A stretch of 20,151 nt of DNA. It comes from a virus. The number at the start of each line of letters is the position of its first letter. Position 1 is the first letter of the stretch. The notes under the pieces are model-generated. The model did not search any database. It saw nothing but the letters and a program-made list of their open reading frames with translations, and was not told the origin of the DNA. Position numbers and translations under genes: made by a program. The stretch lies in the IMG/VR virus record IMGVR_UViG_3300017771_000167, positions 1 through 20,151 of that record; one strand, written 5' to 3'. Positions 1 to 6,727 of this stretch are shown in pieces.

Positions 1-1
1 A

Positions 2-2575
2 ACAATTCCTAACCTCGCAACTTCGAAGATAAACAGTGGCACTTTCGCTAACGCTAGAATTTCTGAGTCTAACGTCACGCAACACCAAGCCGCTCTGACG
101 CTTGCGTCAGGTCAGATTACGGGCGCACTAGGTTTCACGCCTATTTCTACTGAAACTGACGATCAAACTCTAGACGAGGTTCTGGCTCAGGGTAACACTT
201 CAAGCAGGAACATTACCGCTGGAGCCATTACAGGTTCCGCGCTCACCATTGATACTGATACACTTTTTGTTGATTCGTCTAATAACAGGGTTGGTATAGG
301 AACAACAAGTCCAGATGAATTATTTCATGTAAAAGGTAGCGCTACAACTCTAAAGGCAAAGATTGAATCCACAGGCAGTAACTCATACCCAACCTTAAGA
401 TTAACGAATGATGCACGTACATATGATTTACAAATTGATGGAGCAACAGACGCTTTTCGTATTTACGATTCAACAGGTACAGTAGAAAGATTTCGTATAA
501 CTTCTGGTGGTGACGTTGGTATAGGAGTAACGAGTCCAGCATCCAAATTACACATAGCAGACAATCATTCTCAATTAAGGCTCGAAGATACAGATGACAG
601 TAAATTTTTACTACATAGCTACTCTGGAGGTAAATATGTAGTTAGAAATAATTCAACAAGCACAACAGTAAATCAATTTACTTTAACTGAAGATGGAAAA
701 TTTGGTATAGGCACAATAAGTCCAGCTTATCCTTTTGCCTTAGAGAATAGTGGGACAGGATTAATAGCAAGAATATATAATACCAATGCTGATGGTGATG
801 GAGTGCTTATTAGAGCTGGATCAACCTCATCTGCAACTAGAGCATTACAAGTAGCTTCTACTAACGATACTAAAATTTTAACAGTTAATTCTAATGGCAG
901 AGTTGGAATAACAACAACAAGTCCAGACTATCTCTTAGATATAGGAGGTGATACAGGTAGCGCCGATAACACAATCAGAATGGTTCAAGCTAATAATGGA
1001 ACCGCTATAAGAATAGGAGCTGGTGGAGGCTCTAATGATGTAAATCTTTTGAGGGTCGATGGAAATGGCGGGACAGACAACAGGGGAGAGAGTGACTCTT
1101 CTAATTACGGATTCTCTCTAAGATACAAGGGTTCAGGATCAGGGGCTAATAATTCTTTAGCAGTTTTTGCTGATAATTCAACTGCTGGTTCTCAAATTGA
1201 AGCTCTTTCTATTTTGCAAGACGGTAAAGTAGGTGTAGGAGCAACTGCTCCTGATTCTCTACTTCATTTAGCATCAACAGGACCAGCGGTATTGACTATT
1301 GAAGCGGATACCGATAATGCAACTGAAACAGATAATGCTCGTATCGTCTTAAAACAAGATGGCGCACTAGTAGTCGGCAGAATGGGATATGAAAACGACA
1401 CTAATGCATTAGAATTTATTAATGAATTTAATGATAGCTTATCTCTAGGAACAAATAATACAAAAAGATTCACTATTACTGGGGCTGGTGATGCGTCTTT
1501 TACTGGTTCTGTTGGTATAAATACAAGTAGCCCGGGGCAGAAATTGCATGTATATCAAGGGACTGCAAAATTTGAATCAACAAATGGTAATGATGTTTCA
1601 TTGCAGCTTGGTCGCAGTGATGTAGCCAACCTATGGAATTTCAACCACGCTGGTAATGATTTAAGAATATATAACTCAGGTGGATCGGGGTACGATATCT
1701 TGTTCGGAGTTAATTCGGGTGGTACGTCACAGTCCAATAAGGTAGGTATAAATACAGCGAGTCCGTCTCACCAACTAGATGTTAATGGGACGTTTCAGGC
1801 TGTTGGAGACGCAACCTTCGATGCAAATGTTAATGCGGCTGGAGTCATAACTACTGGTGGAAATACCGAAGCCGAAGTAAAGAGTTGGCTCCATGTGGGA
1901 AGAATGTGGTCATTTAATGGCTTACCCGGTTTCTCTAAAGACTCTGGAGCTGCCGCAGCTAGAAGCGATGGTGTGGCCCCCGGTTCACTCTCAACTGGTG
2001 CGGCGGCTAGTCGTAGAGCGATGATGACTCTTATCAGGAATACATATAATGATTATGGAGGCTATTCTGGTGCTGGTCCTGATTATAGTCGCGCAATCGG
2101 CGCATCTATTAAGCTTGCATTTTTTGCAAACGGTCAAAACTCTTCTATAGTAAGATTATTGGTTGGATCGCCCTCTAGCGTTAGTAGCACACCATATGCT
2201 GACGAAGACCCTCTTTCGAATCATGGCTTTGGTGTTGAATTTAGGCGAGGTTCTGGCAGCACATATGAGTGGAGAGTATTCGGGCATAACGGGACATCAT
2301 TAACCGCTTCTACTTTTACAAGCACTGGTATCACATATACTACCGATCCTCGCACTATCGCGGTTTATAGTGATGGAGCTGGTAACATTACAGCTTATAC
2401 AGCTTTGTATGGATCTACAAGTTACACAACAGCAACAACAACTGGGGGGCCAACAGCTACAGCTGGGGGAATGAGTACCTACACCTCCATTCAAGTCGCT
2501 ACAAATGATAGCGGTTATGTCTCAGGCGCATCAGCTAAATGTGTCTTTATTGGGGCAAACTTTTACGCAGAATAA
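2..2575 (+). CDS. Tail-fibre / receptor-binding-like structural protein (5' partial)
   Basis: The frame is open from the left edge to TAA at 2573-2575, so about 857 residues of a longer protein are visible; the GTG at 803 is internal and not the true start. Seven copies of a VGIGTTSP-like motif are seen, at 290-313, 515-538, 701-724 (FGIGTISP), 902-925, 1229-1252, 1511-1534 and 1742-1765, spaced 62-109 residues apart. They are usually followed by a short hydrophobic strand such as LFHV, LHIA or LLDI. This repeat plan is common in marine phage tail fibres, where each unit probably forms a beta-rich shaft segment. After the last repeat (about residue 590) the sequence turns into a Gly/Ser/Thr/Ala-rich globular C-terminus without the motif, the likely host-binding head. 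No trypsin-like or chaperone autocleavage motif was recognised. The function is inferred from repeat type and composition. Confidence 0.82.
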   Translation, partial: TIPNLATSKINSGTFANARISESNVTQHQAALTLASGQITGALGFTPISTETDDQTLDEVLAQGNTSSRNITAGAITGSALTIDTDTLFVDSSNNRVGIGTTSPDELFHVKGSATTLKAKIESTGSNSYPTLRLTNDARTYDLQIDGATDAFRIYDSTGTVERFRITSGGDVGIGVTSPASKLHIADNHSQLRLEDTDDSKFLLHSYSGGKYVVRNNSTSTTVNQFTLTEDGKFGIGTISPAYPFALENSGTGLIARIYNTNADGDGVLIRAGSTSSATRALQVASTNDTKILTVNSNGRVGITTTSPDYLLDIGGDTGSADNTIRMVQANNGTAIRIGAGGGSNDVNLLRVDGNGGTDNRGESDSSNYGFSLRYKGSGSGANNSLAVFADNSTAGSQIEALSILQDGKVGVGATAPDSLLHLASTGPAVLTIEADTDNATETDNARIVLKQDGALVVGRMGYENDTNALEFINEFNDSLSLGTNNTKRFTITGAGDASFTGSVGINTSSPGQKLHVYQGTAKFESTNGNDVSLQLGRSDVANLWNFNHAGNDLRIYNSGGSGYDILFGVNSGGTSQSNKVGINTASPSHQLDVNGTFQAVGDATFDANVNAAGVITTGGNTEAEVKSWLHVGRMWSFNGLPGFSKDSGAAAARSDGVAPGSLSTGAAASRRAMMTLIRNTYNDYGGYSGAGPDYSRAIGASIKLAFFANGQNSSIVRLLVGSPSSVSSTPYADEDPLSNHGFGVEFRRGSGSTYEWRVFGHNGTSLTASTFTSTGITYTTDPRTIAVYSDGAGNITAYTALYGSTSYTTATTTGGPTATAGGMSTYTSIQVATNDSGYVSGASAKCVFIGANFYAE

Positions 2576-2582
2576 TTAAAAA

Positions 2583-2960
2583 ATGAATATTAACAATAAA
2601 AATCAATTACAATCAGATCTTAACTCTATTCAAGCAGGTATAGATAAAAGCGAAGAAGCAGTGGGGATAGCTATTGATCGCTTGAATCAAGCTCATAAAG
2701 AGTTTTGGGCTTTTCCTGATGATCGTTTAGAAGCGGTATTACAGCAATTACATGATGATAACTCTCTTAATGATTTATTCGCTAATCATAGTGGCTATGC
2801 TGTCGATTTAAATTCTCTAGCTGAGAACCATACCGATATCGTCAAAAGAGCAAGGGTAGGCGCAAATAGAGAATTCACCATTAGTGATGATATTGTTACA
2901 CTAACTCCAGAACCTGTTGATCCATTACCCCCGGAGCCGACTGGCTCACCAGATGTTTAA
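2583..2960 (+). CDS. Hypothetical protein, 125 aa, downstream of tail fibre
   Basis: This gene starts 7 bases after the tail-fibre stop, so the two are probably cotranscribed. The leader is A-rich (TTAAAAA before ATG) with no Shine-Dalgarno sequence. Residues 1-50 are polar and helical-looking with heptad-like spacing. The C-terminus (about residues 105-125) is a Pro/Glu-rich tail with PEPVDPLPPEP. There is no signal peptide or membrane segment. I do not recognise a named family. Position suggests a tail-associated accessory such as a fibre assembly or hinge protein, but that is only a guess from neighbourhood. Confidence 0.7.
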   Translation: MNINNKNQLQSDLNSIQAGIDKSEEAVGIAIDRLNQAHKEFWAFPDDRLEAVLQQLHDDNSLNDLFANHSGYAVDLNSLAENHTDIVKRARVGANREFTISDDIVTLTPEPVDPLPPEPTGSPDV

Positions 2961-2969
2961 AAAAAACCG

Positions 2970-2997
2970 TTGAAAATTTTGTTGGTATTTATATTAT
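2970..2997 (+). promoter_or_regulatory. Sigma-70-like promoter before the 57-aa gene
   Basis: TTGAAA (2970-2975) and TATTAT (2992-2997) are separated by 16 bases. The ATG at 3007 is only 9 bases after the -10 box, so transcription would start within about three bases of the start codon. Confidence 0.45.
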
Positions 2998-3006
2998 TAA
3001 ATAACA

Positions 3007-3180
3007 ATGAACGAAATTAAAATTTCTCTACAGGAAAACGAAACCAACGTGCTTTTACAACTTATTGATGTTGCAATCAAAGCTCAAGGTCTTCAGGTCG
3101 CTGAAGCTGGATCTTTTCTAGCGAATAAAATTACCGAACAGGTAAAAACTCAAATTACCCCACCCGAAGAAGAGCAATAA
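3007..3180 (+). CDS. Small hypothetical phage protein, 57 aa
   Basis: This short open frame begins MNEIKISLQENETNVLLQLI and ends in PPEEEQ, with TAA at 3178-3180. It is a single amphipathic helical domain (LLQLIDVAIKAQGLQVAEAG) of a type I recall as a frequent small uncharacterised phage protein, with the pattern L-L-x-L-I/L-D-x-A-V/I-K-A-x-G-L-Q-V-A-E. Gene spacing, a plausible promoter just upstream and amino-acid composition all support it being real. No function is known to me. It lies alone between the tail-fibre block and the next promoter. Confidence 0.68.
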   Translation: MNEIKISLQENETNVLLQLIDVAIKAQGLQVAEAGSFLANKITEQVKTQITPPEEEQ

Positions 3181-3215
3181 AGAACCAATCTTAGCAAATT
3201 CTTTTTTAAAAAACA

Positions 3216-3244
3216 TTGACAGCCCTACCATAGATCGTTATGGT
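3216..3244 (+). promoter_or_regulatory. Sigma-70-like promoter overlapped by a dyad
   Basis: A perfect TTGACA (3216-3221) and TATGGT (3239-3244) are separated by 17 bases, upstream of the ATG at 3263. A long inverted repeat (3219-3252) covers half of the -35, the spacer and the -10, as expected of an operator. Confidence 0.55.
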
Positions 3245-3252
3245 TGGGCTGT
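3219..3252. repeat. 14-bp inverted repeat with 6-base centre (operator or hairpin)
   Basis: The arms ACAGCCCTACCATA (3219-3232) and TATGGTTGGGCTGT (3239-3252) are reverse complements with one mismatch, around the centre GATCGT. No T-run follows directly, so a simple terminator is unlikely. Overlap with the promoter at 3216-3244 favours a repressor site. Confidence 0.7.
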
Positions 3253-3262
3253 TACGTTAAAT

Positions 3263-3565
3263 ATGAGTCAAGAAATCGTAAATATCTCAGTCAACAAATC
3301 CGACATATTTAATTATGTTGTGGGTAAAGCTTCTTATGATCCAATTGAGAAGTGTATCGATCCAACACTTTATGAAACATATTCTGATTTTATTCTCCGT
3401 CATGATGGAGACCAGCAAGAATACATCTACCAAGATAGAGATTATGAACTATTCTACAAGGAGATGAGTAAACTAAAAAAACTATCCAAGGGTATGAGCG
3501 GAAGTGAAATCATTCGCATTTGTGAAGAGCTGCAAGAGATGGCTCCAAAAACAATCAACTTATGA
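3263..3565 (+). CDS. Hypothetical protein, 100 aa
   Basis: The ATG at 3263 follows the promoter and dyad at 3216-3252. The protein is soluble and mixed-charge, with many aromatic and acidic residues (YIYQDRDYELFYKEMSKLKK). Its end looks helical (SGSEIIRICEELQEM). It has no membrane segment or recognisable catalytic motif. Its stop overlaps the start of the MazG-like gene by ATGA, so the two are translationally coupled and probably expressed together. I do not recognise the family; coupling to a nucleotide pyrophosphohydrolase is the only functional hint. Confidence 0.72.
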   Translation: MSQEIVNISVNKSDIFNYVVGKASYDPIEKCIDPTLYETYSDFILRHDGDQQEYIYQDRDYELFYKEMSKLKKLSKGMSGSEIIRICEELQEMAPKTINL

Positions 3566-3981
3566 GACCTTTTGAGAAAGCTGTATACAACATGCTAAAA
3601 CGACAAGAATCTATGAAATACGAAGAACTAACTAAATTAGTGATTGAGTGGGGAGAAAGCAAAGGAATTTTAGATTCTTCTACCGCACTTCGCCAACTAG
3701 ACAAGACGCAAGAAGAGCTTGATGAAACAAGAGCAGCTTTAAAAAAGCTAAATGATTTTGATTATCAGCGTGATCTGATGGAAGCTCTTGGAATGCCTAC
3801 TTCAAATAAAGAGGATATTCTTGCAGAAGTTAAAGATGGTATTGGAGATATGTTAGTTACTATTGTTTTACTCGCTAAGATGGTGGATCTGGACACTACA
3901 GACTGTTTAAATGCAGCTTATGATGTAATTAAAGGTCGCACTGGTAATATGGTAGACGGGCAATTTGTTAAAGATAATTAA
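3562..3981 (+). CDS. MazG-like nucleotide pyrophosphohydrolase
   Basis: This 139-residue all-helical protein has the MazG-like pattern: an N-terminal KGIL segment (residues 34-37), then KTQEELDETRAAL around residues 48-60 (the EExxE-type metal-binding helix), then DGIGDMLVTIVLLAKMVDLD around 91-110 (the second metal-binding ExxD-like helix), and a C-terminal YDVIKGRTGNMVDGQFVK segment typical of phage MazG-like proteins. Such enzymes hydrolyse (d)NTPs to monophosphates with magnesium. In phages they are thought to tune nucleotide pools or the (p)ppGpp response. The start overlaps the upstream stop (ATGA). Length is normal for a single-domain member. The exact substrate cannot be read from the sequence. 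Confidence 0.82.
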   Translation: MRPFEKAVYNMLKRQESMKYEELTKLVIEWGESKGILDSSTALRQLDKTQEELDETRAALKKLNDFDYQRDLMEALGMPTSNKEDILAEVKDGIGDMLVTIVLLAKMVDLDTTDCLNAAYDVIKGRTGNMVDGQFVKDN

Positions 3982-3993
3982 AAAACATTTAAA

Positions 3994-4125
3994 ATGAGAA
4001 AAGCAGCAGTTTTTGAGAAAAAAAAGAAGATTAAGAGGAAAGGTATTCACGCCAAAAGCAAGACATCCACCACTAAAACGTCTACAAATTACAAAAAACC
4101 TTATAGAGGCCAAGGAAAAATTTGA
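3994..4125 (+). CDS. Small basic phage protein, 43 aa
   Basis: ATG at 3994 and TGA at 4123-4125 give a very basic peptide containing KKKKIKRKGIHAKSKTS, then NYKKPYRGQGKI at the C-terminus. The K-R-K-G-x-H-A/S-K-x-K-T-S ... N-Y-K-K-x-Y-R-G-Q-G pattern matches a tiny conserved phage protein I recall from many marine phages, with no known function. High charge and lack of hydrophobic core suggest nucleic-acid or ribosome contact. It follows the MazG-like gene by 12 bases. The -35 of the next promoter (4122) overlaps its stop codon. Confidence 0.75.
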   Translation: MRKAAVFEKKKKIKRKGIHAKSKTSTTKTSTNYKKPYRGQGKI

Positions 4126-4150
4126 TTTTTGGCGGTTTTATGTGTAATAT
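4122..4150 (+). promoter_or_regulatory. Sigma-70-like promoter for the holin-like gene
   Basis: TTGATT (4122-4127) and TAATAT (4145-4150) are separated by 17 bases. The ATG at 4156 is 5 bases after the -10, so a leaderless transcript is predicted. Confidence 0.55.
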
Positions 4151-4155
4151 AATAT

Positions 4156-4350
4156 ATGGACGCTATTATTTCTCTTGTTGAGGACGAAGCTTGGTTTAGT
4201 TGGGTTACTGCTATTATTGCAGCAGCATCAATCATTGCCGCCGCATCCCCAACCCCACAAAAAGGTTCTTGGTTATCTAAGATCTACTCCGTTATTGATT
4301 TTCTGGCTGTAAACGTTGGAAAAGATAAGGATAAATCTGAAGACAAGTAA
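4156..4350 (+). CDS. Small membrane protein, holin-like candidate, 64 aa
   Basis: The protein begins with an acidic amphipathic stretch (MDAIISLVEDEAW). One Ala/Ile-rich membrane segment follows (about residues 15-31, SWVTAIIAAASIIAAAS), then PTPQKGSWLSKIYSVIDFL with a second weakly hydrophobic helix (about 41-54), and a charged KDKDKSEDK tail. Small proteins with this PTP-x-G-S-x-L-x-K-x-Y-x-V-I/V-D-F/W-L-A layout recur in marine phages, and size and topology suit a holin or other inner-membrane protein. The endolysin is about 10 kb away, so a lysis role is not supported by direct linkage. It has its own promoter and is followed by a strong terminator, making it a monocistronic unit. Confidence 0.68.
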   Translation: MDAIISLVEDEAWFSWVTAIIAAASIIAAASPTPQKGSWLSKIYSVIDFLAVNVGKDKDKSEDK

Positions 4351-4379
4351 TACTTTTAGTATATTATAAACCTTAAGTT

Positions 4380-4414
4380 CCCTCACTCTGAATATTCGGG
4401 GTGAGGGGCTTTTT
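4380..4414 (+). terminator. Rho-independent terminator
   Basis: A 12-bp stem (4380-4391 with 4396-4407, including two G-T wobbles) and an ATAT loop are followed by GC and five Ts (4410-4414). It ends the transcript of the holin-like gene. Confidence 0.88.
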
Positions 4415-4449
4415 GTATAAAAATCTTTTTACCAAGGGGAAATATTCTC

Positions 4450-4479
4450 TTGACAATCCGAGGGTAAATAGTGTAATAC
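4450..4479 (+). promoter_or_regulatory. Strong sigma-70-like promoter
   Basis: A perfect TTGACA (4450-4455) and TAATAC (4474-4479) are separated by 18 bases. The ATG at 4486 lies 6 bases after the -10, implying a leaderless mRNA. It sits just after the terminator at 4380-4414. Confidence 0.6.
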
Positions 4480-4485
4480 ATACAC

Positions 4486-4737
4486 ATGAAGATTACAGGT
4501 AAGCAGGAAGTAGAAATTGAGATTTCCCAAGGCCAAAGACACTTGATTGCTCTTGATTATATTTCAGAGGTATTTGATTGGGATTCAGACTACTTTATTG
4601 AGGACGGTTGGGTAATTAAGCGTGATATAGCTCACACCTCACACTCATTTGAGATTAAGAATAAAGTGAGGGAAGCGAGCAAGCGCGATCAATGCCTGTA
4701 TGACATCTTCAAAACTTTGAAAAGACAAGCTTTTTAA
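4486..4737 (+). CDS. Hypothetical protein, 83 aa
   Basis: This single plus-strand gene lies between a terminator and a minus-strand island. It starts MKITGKQEVEIEISQGQRHL; the first 15 residues look like two beta strands. The middle is acidic and aromatic (FDWDSDYFIEDGWVIKRD), and the end is a basic helix (KRDQCLYDIFKTLKRQAF). There is no membrane segment. Its stop overlaps the 3' end of the convergent gene by 4 bases. I do not recognise a family. The dedicated promoter and first position suggest early expression, which is inference. Confidence 0.68.
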   Translation: MKITGKQEVEIEISQGQRHLIALDYISEVFDWDSDYFIEDGWVIKRDIAHTSHSFEIKNKVREASKRDQCLYDIFKTLKRQAF

Positions 4738-4976
4738 CCGTTAAAAACTGAACCGTCCCCAGTGTAACGCAAACCAGCATCGTAAGGGGAGATGTACAGA
4801 GATTCATGCTGACTTAAGTCTCTGATCTTCTTATTGAATTCTCTGGTGATGTGGTCATTCAGTTCGCTATCAGTATAGTCATTGTAAAACCCAGTGACCT
4901 GCGCTCTGTAGCCAGTCCAAGTTCCTGATACAAAAGAGAAGTCTGAATGTATTTCTGATTGAGTTAATCGTGGCAT
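4734..4976 (-). CDS. Hypothetical protein, 80 aa
   Basis: This is the last gene of the minus-strand island, starting 3 bases after the stop of the SRCM-motif gene, so it is probably cotranscribed with it. The protein begins MPRLTQSEIHSDFSFVSGTW and is rich in aromatic and polar residues (YNDYTDSELNDHITREFNKK), with a C-terminal YISPYDAGLRYTGDGSVFNG. It has no signal peptide or membrane helix. I do not recognise the family. Its 3' end overlaps the convergent plus-strand gene by 4 bases. Confidence 0.65.
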   Translation of the reverse strand: MPRLTQSEIHSDFSFVSGTWTGYRAQVTGFYNDYTDSELNDHITREFNKKIRDLSQHESLYISPYDAGLRYTGDGSVFNG

Positions 4977-4979
4977 TTC

Positions 4980-5495
4980 TTATTCTCCTTTAGCTTTTTT
5001 AATTTGGTCTGGGGTGGGCGCACCTTTGTCGCCTTTCTTCCTCATTTTCTCACCAGAGCCGCTTTTGATTCGCTCTTTCTTTTTTCTGATGTTTTCCCAC
5101 AAGCTACTATCAGACTTCTCTTTCTCCTTTAAGATCTCATCATGACGCTTCATGAACGTTTTATGATCTGGCCCAGCCATATATAAAGTCTTACCATCTT
5201 TTGTTTTGTGAGGGTGGATACCCTTAAGACCCAACTTCTTAGCATCCTTTAGAGCTTCTTCTTTTGTTTCAAAGTAGTGCTGCATTACACTAGGTGCTGC
5301 GTTAGAGAAAAACAAAATCTTATCTTCGTCCCCAAGAACTGCGGAAGCTTTACTTTCAGCATCTTGGAATTGCGAAGAGCAAACAGCAATCCTTTGCTTG
5401 ATATCTTTGAACTCGTCCTTGGCTGCAATATCAACCATACAGCGGCTCATAAATTTAGATCTTTTTTCTCCGTTTTTAGGCGTTGGTAAAGGCAT
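4980..5495 (-). CDS. Phage protein with N-terminal SRCM...KQRIAVC motif, 171 aa
   Basis: The N-terminus reads MPLPTPKNGEKRSKFMSRCM, followed by EFKDIKQRIAVCSSQF (about residues 28-43). This P-x-P-K-x-G-E ... F-x-S-R-C-M ... K-Q-R-x-A-V-C pattern is one I recall at the start of many phage proteins, including some linked to prohead proteases, where paired cysteines may bind metal. The middle has YFETKEEALKDAKKLGLKGI and HKTKDGKTLYMAGPDH, which looks like a small alpha/beta unit. The C-terminal third is strongly basic and disordered (KKKERIKSGSGEKMRKKGDK). No protease active site is visible, so a standalone motif protein is more likely than a protease. It is the middle gene of the minus-strand island. 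Confidence 0.72.
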   Translation of the reverse strand: MPLPTPKNGEKRSKFMSRCMVDIAAKDEFKDIKQRIAVCSSQFQDAESKASAVLGDEDKILFFSNAAPSVMQHYFETKEEALKDAKKLGLKGIHPHKTKDGKTLYMAGPDHKTFMKRHDEILKEKEKSDSSLWENIRKKKERIKSGSGEKMRKKGDKGAPTPDQIKKAKGE

Positions 5496-5519
5496 ATTAA
5501 TTGTTACACCTAAAATGTC

Positions 5520-5819
5520 TTATTTTTTCACTTTTTTTAAGTCAGTATTTTCAAGAACCCAAGGAATCACAAGGTTCTCAACACACCTTACATAAGCTTC
5601 TTCATCATTTGCTTCCATGAAGGCTAGACCTGTCATCTCGAAAATCATATGAGTTACTTCATGAACCAAGGTCCACCAGTGCTGCTCTGGATCTGTTAGG
5701 CATTTTTTATTCAATTTAATTACCTTATCGTCCATCAAACATTCCCCCCAATCCTCCATTTCTTCGTAAATAATTTTAATCTTCTTGCTGAGAATATTTA
5801 CGGAAGAAAGCCTCTTCAT
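5520..5819 (-). CDS. Putative zinc metallopeptidase-like protein (HEVTH)
   Basis: This 99-residue protein carries an HExxH zinc-binding signature, HEVTHMIFEMTGLAF, at about residues 53-67. Downstream acidic residues (EANDEEAYVRCVENL) could supply the third ligand. Before the motif lies a short beta-rich part (KIKIIYEEMEDWGECLMDDKVIKLN), as in small phage SprT- or ImmA-like peptidase folds. It is short compared with full SprT or ImmA proteins, so it is probably a minimal peptidase domain. Substrate is unknown. It is the first gene of the minus-strand island and diverges from the plus-strand gene at 5875. The spacing from the next gene is 24 bases. Confidence 0.75.
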   Translation of the reverse strand: MKRLSSVNILSKKIKIIYEEMEDWGECLMDDKVIKLNKKCLTDPEQHWWTLVHEVTHMIFEMTGLAFMEANDEEAYVRCVENLVIPWVLENTDLKKVKK

Positions 5820-5840
5820 ACCTATGATTACACTTAATTC

Positions 5841-5868
5841 TTGACATTTTTGAGTATTTAATTAAAAT
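5841..5868 (+). promoter_or_regulatory. Sigma-70-like promoter in divergent region
   Basis: A perfect TTGACA (5841-5846) and TAAAAT (5863-5868) are separated by 16 bases. The ATG at 5875 follows 6 bases later, again predicting a leaderless transcript. It lies between divergent genes. Confidence 0.6.
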
Positions 5869-5874
5869 AAAAAT

Positions 5875-6099
5875 ATGACCCTTGAAGAAGAATTGGATTT
5901 GATTAAGAAAGCTAAAGCATCCATAGCGGAGATAGACCTAGAAAAACGAAAGGTTTTTGACGATTTAGTTCAACAAATTGAGCCTTCTGGCAGATTAGAA
6001 AGCACAATGTGGGACTATGTGATGCTTGGCGTGAACTGTTACGAATACGATCTAGAACCCCTGCTAAAAAATAGGTCAAAAACTCTTGACGCTGAGTAG
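5875..6099 (+). CDS. Hypothetical protein, 74 aa
   Basis: This starts the second plus-strand block behind a good promoter. The first half is a charged, helical, possibly coiled-coil segment (MTLEEELDLIKKAKASIAEI, then EKRKVFDDLVQQIE). The second half contains MWDYVMLGVNCYEYDLEPLL. There is no membrane segment or known catalytic motif. The next gene's promoter lies inside its last codons, so the two can be expressed separately. I do not recognise the family. Confidence 0.68.
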   Translation: MTLEEELDLIKKAKASIAEIDLEKRKVFDDLVQQIEPSGRLESTMWDYVMLGVNCYEYDLEPLLKNRSKTLDAE

Positions 6100-6113
6100 T
6101 CATGCAATATACT
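6086..6113 (+). promoter_or_regulatory. Sigma-70-like promoter that decides the start of the next gene
   Basis: TTGACG (6086-6091) and TATACT (6108-6113) are separated by 16 bases, and the ATG at 6123 lies 9 bases further. An in-frame ATG at 6102 falls inside this promoter, so 6123 (MNIFCLDKDP) is the better start. Confidence 0.6.
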
Positions 6114-6122
6114 CGCGGAGTT

Positions 6123-6620
6123 ATGAATATATTCTGTTTAGACAAAGATCCAGAAATCGCCGCTCGCCAGCATTGTGACAAACACTGTGTCAAGATGATT
6201 CTTGAATGCAATCAACTTCTCTGCACGACATTTTGGATGCAAGGTCTTGAAGCTCCATACAAAAAGACTCACTACAATCACCCATCTGCGATCTGGGCTA
6301 GAGAATCCCGTGGCAACTTTGAGTGGCTTACCCAGCATACTGCGGCACTCCTTAAAGAATACACCAGTCGATACAAGAAAATCCATAAAAGTACAGATAC
6401 TTTTATTTGGATTCTGGAGAACAAGCACCGCTTACACTTCGATAAGCAAGAGCAAACAGAATTTGCTGTAGCTATTGCCCAAGATCAAAGGTGTAGAGAG
6501 CTTCCAAACTTTGAGGCGCTTCCTGTTGTTGAAAAGTATCGCGAGTATTATAATCACGACAAATCTTACATGGCAAAATGGCAATACAGCGAAACGCCAA
6601 AGTGGTATACCGTAAAGTAA
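6123..6620 (+). CDS. Conserved phage protein (MNIF-x-LD ... CDKH-x-VKMILE family)
   Basis: With start at 6123 the protein is 165 residues. It opens MNIFCLDKDPEIAARQHCDK, then CVKMILECNQLL, THYNHPSAIWARES and NFEWL, and near the C-terminus YREYYNHDK and WQYSETPKWY. I recall this family from many marine phages and cyanophages; its conserved His, Cys, Arg and Asp residues suggest an enzyme. Some entries have been labelled as a pyrimidine-dimer glycosylase, but the sequence does not resemble T4 DenV, so I keep it as unknown function. It overlaps a 49-residue membrane ORF in another frame at its 3' end. Confidence 0.75.
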   Translation: MNIFCLDKDPEIAARQHCDKHCVKMILECNQLLCTTFWMQGLEAPYKKTHYNHPSAIWARESRGNFEWLTQHTAALLKEYTSRYKKIHKSTDTFIWILENKHRLHFDKQEQTEFAVAIAQDQRCRELPNFEALPVVEKYREYYNHDKSYMAKWQYSETPKWYTVK

Positions 6621-6727
6621 CAAAAATAATATTTGGAACGACATTTTTTTCTTTTATTGTTGGATATGTTATTGGAATTTGGGTTTCAGTTTTGTTGATT
6701 TATATAAAAGAATACTTTGATTTATGA
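6578..6727 (+). CDS. Small single-span membrane protein, 49 aa (overlapping)
   Basis: ATG at 6578 and TGA at 6725-6727 give a 49-residue frame. The N-terminus is basic (MAIQRNAKVVYRKVTK), followed by a strong hydrophobic segment (about residues 18-43, with FGTTFFSFIVGYVIGIWVSV) and an acidic end (KEYFDL). That is a classic one-helix membrane protein obeying the positive-inside rule. It overlaps the upstream gene by 43 bases and its stop overlaps the next ATG by ATGA, which fits the coupling seen elsewhere here. It fills a gap that would otherwise be empty. Its role is unknown; it could act in lysis or membrane remodelling. Confidence 0.6.
   Translation: MAIQRNAKVVYRKVTKIIFGTTFFSFIVGYVIGIWVSVLLIYIKEYFDL

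Noticed and set aside
342-542. Antisense frames within the tail-fibre gene (342-542, 1264-1473, 1555-1737, 2300-2494)
   Set aside because: They are shadows of a long repeat-containing coding frame with the expected protein motifs.
5277-5595. Plus-strand open frames at 5277-5489 and 5398-5595
   Set aside because: They lie opposite the minus-strand SRCM-motif and HEVTH genes, which have recognisable motifs.
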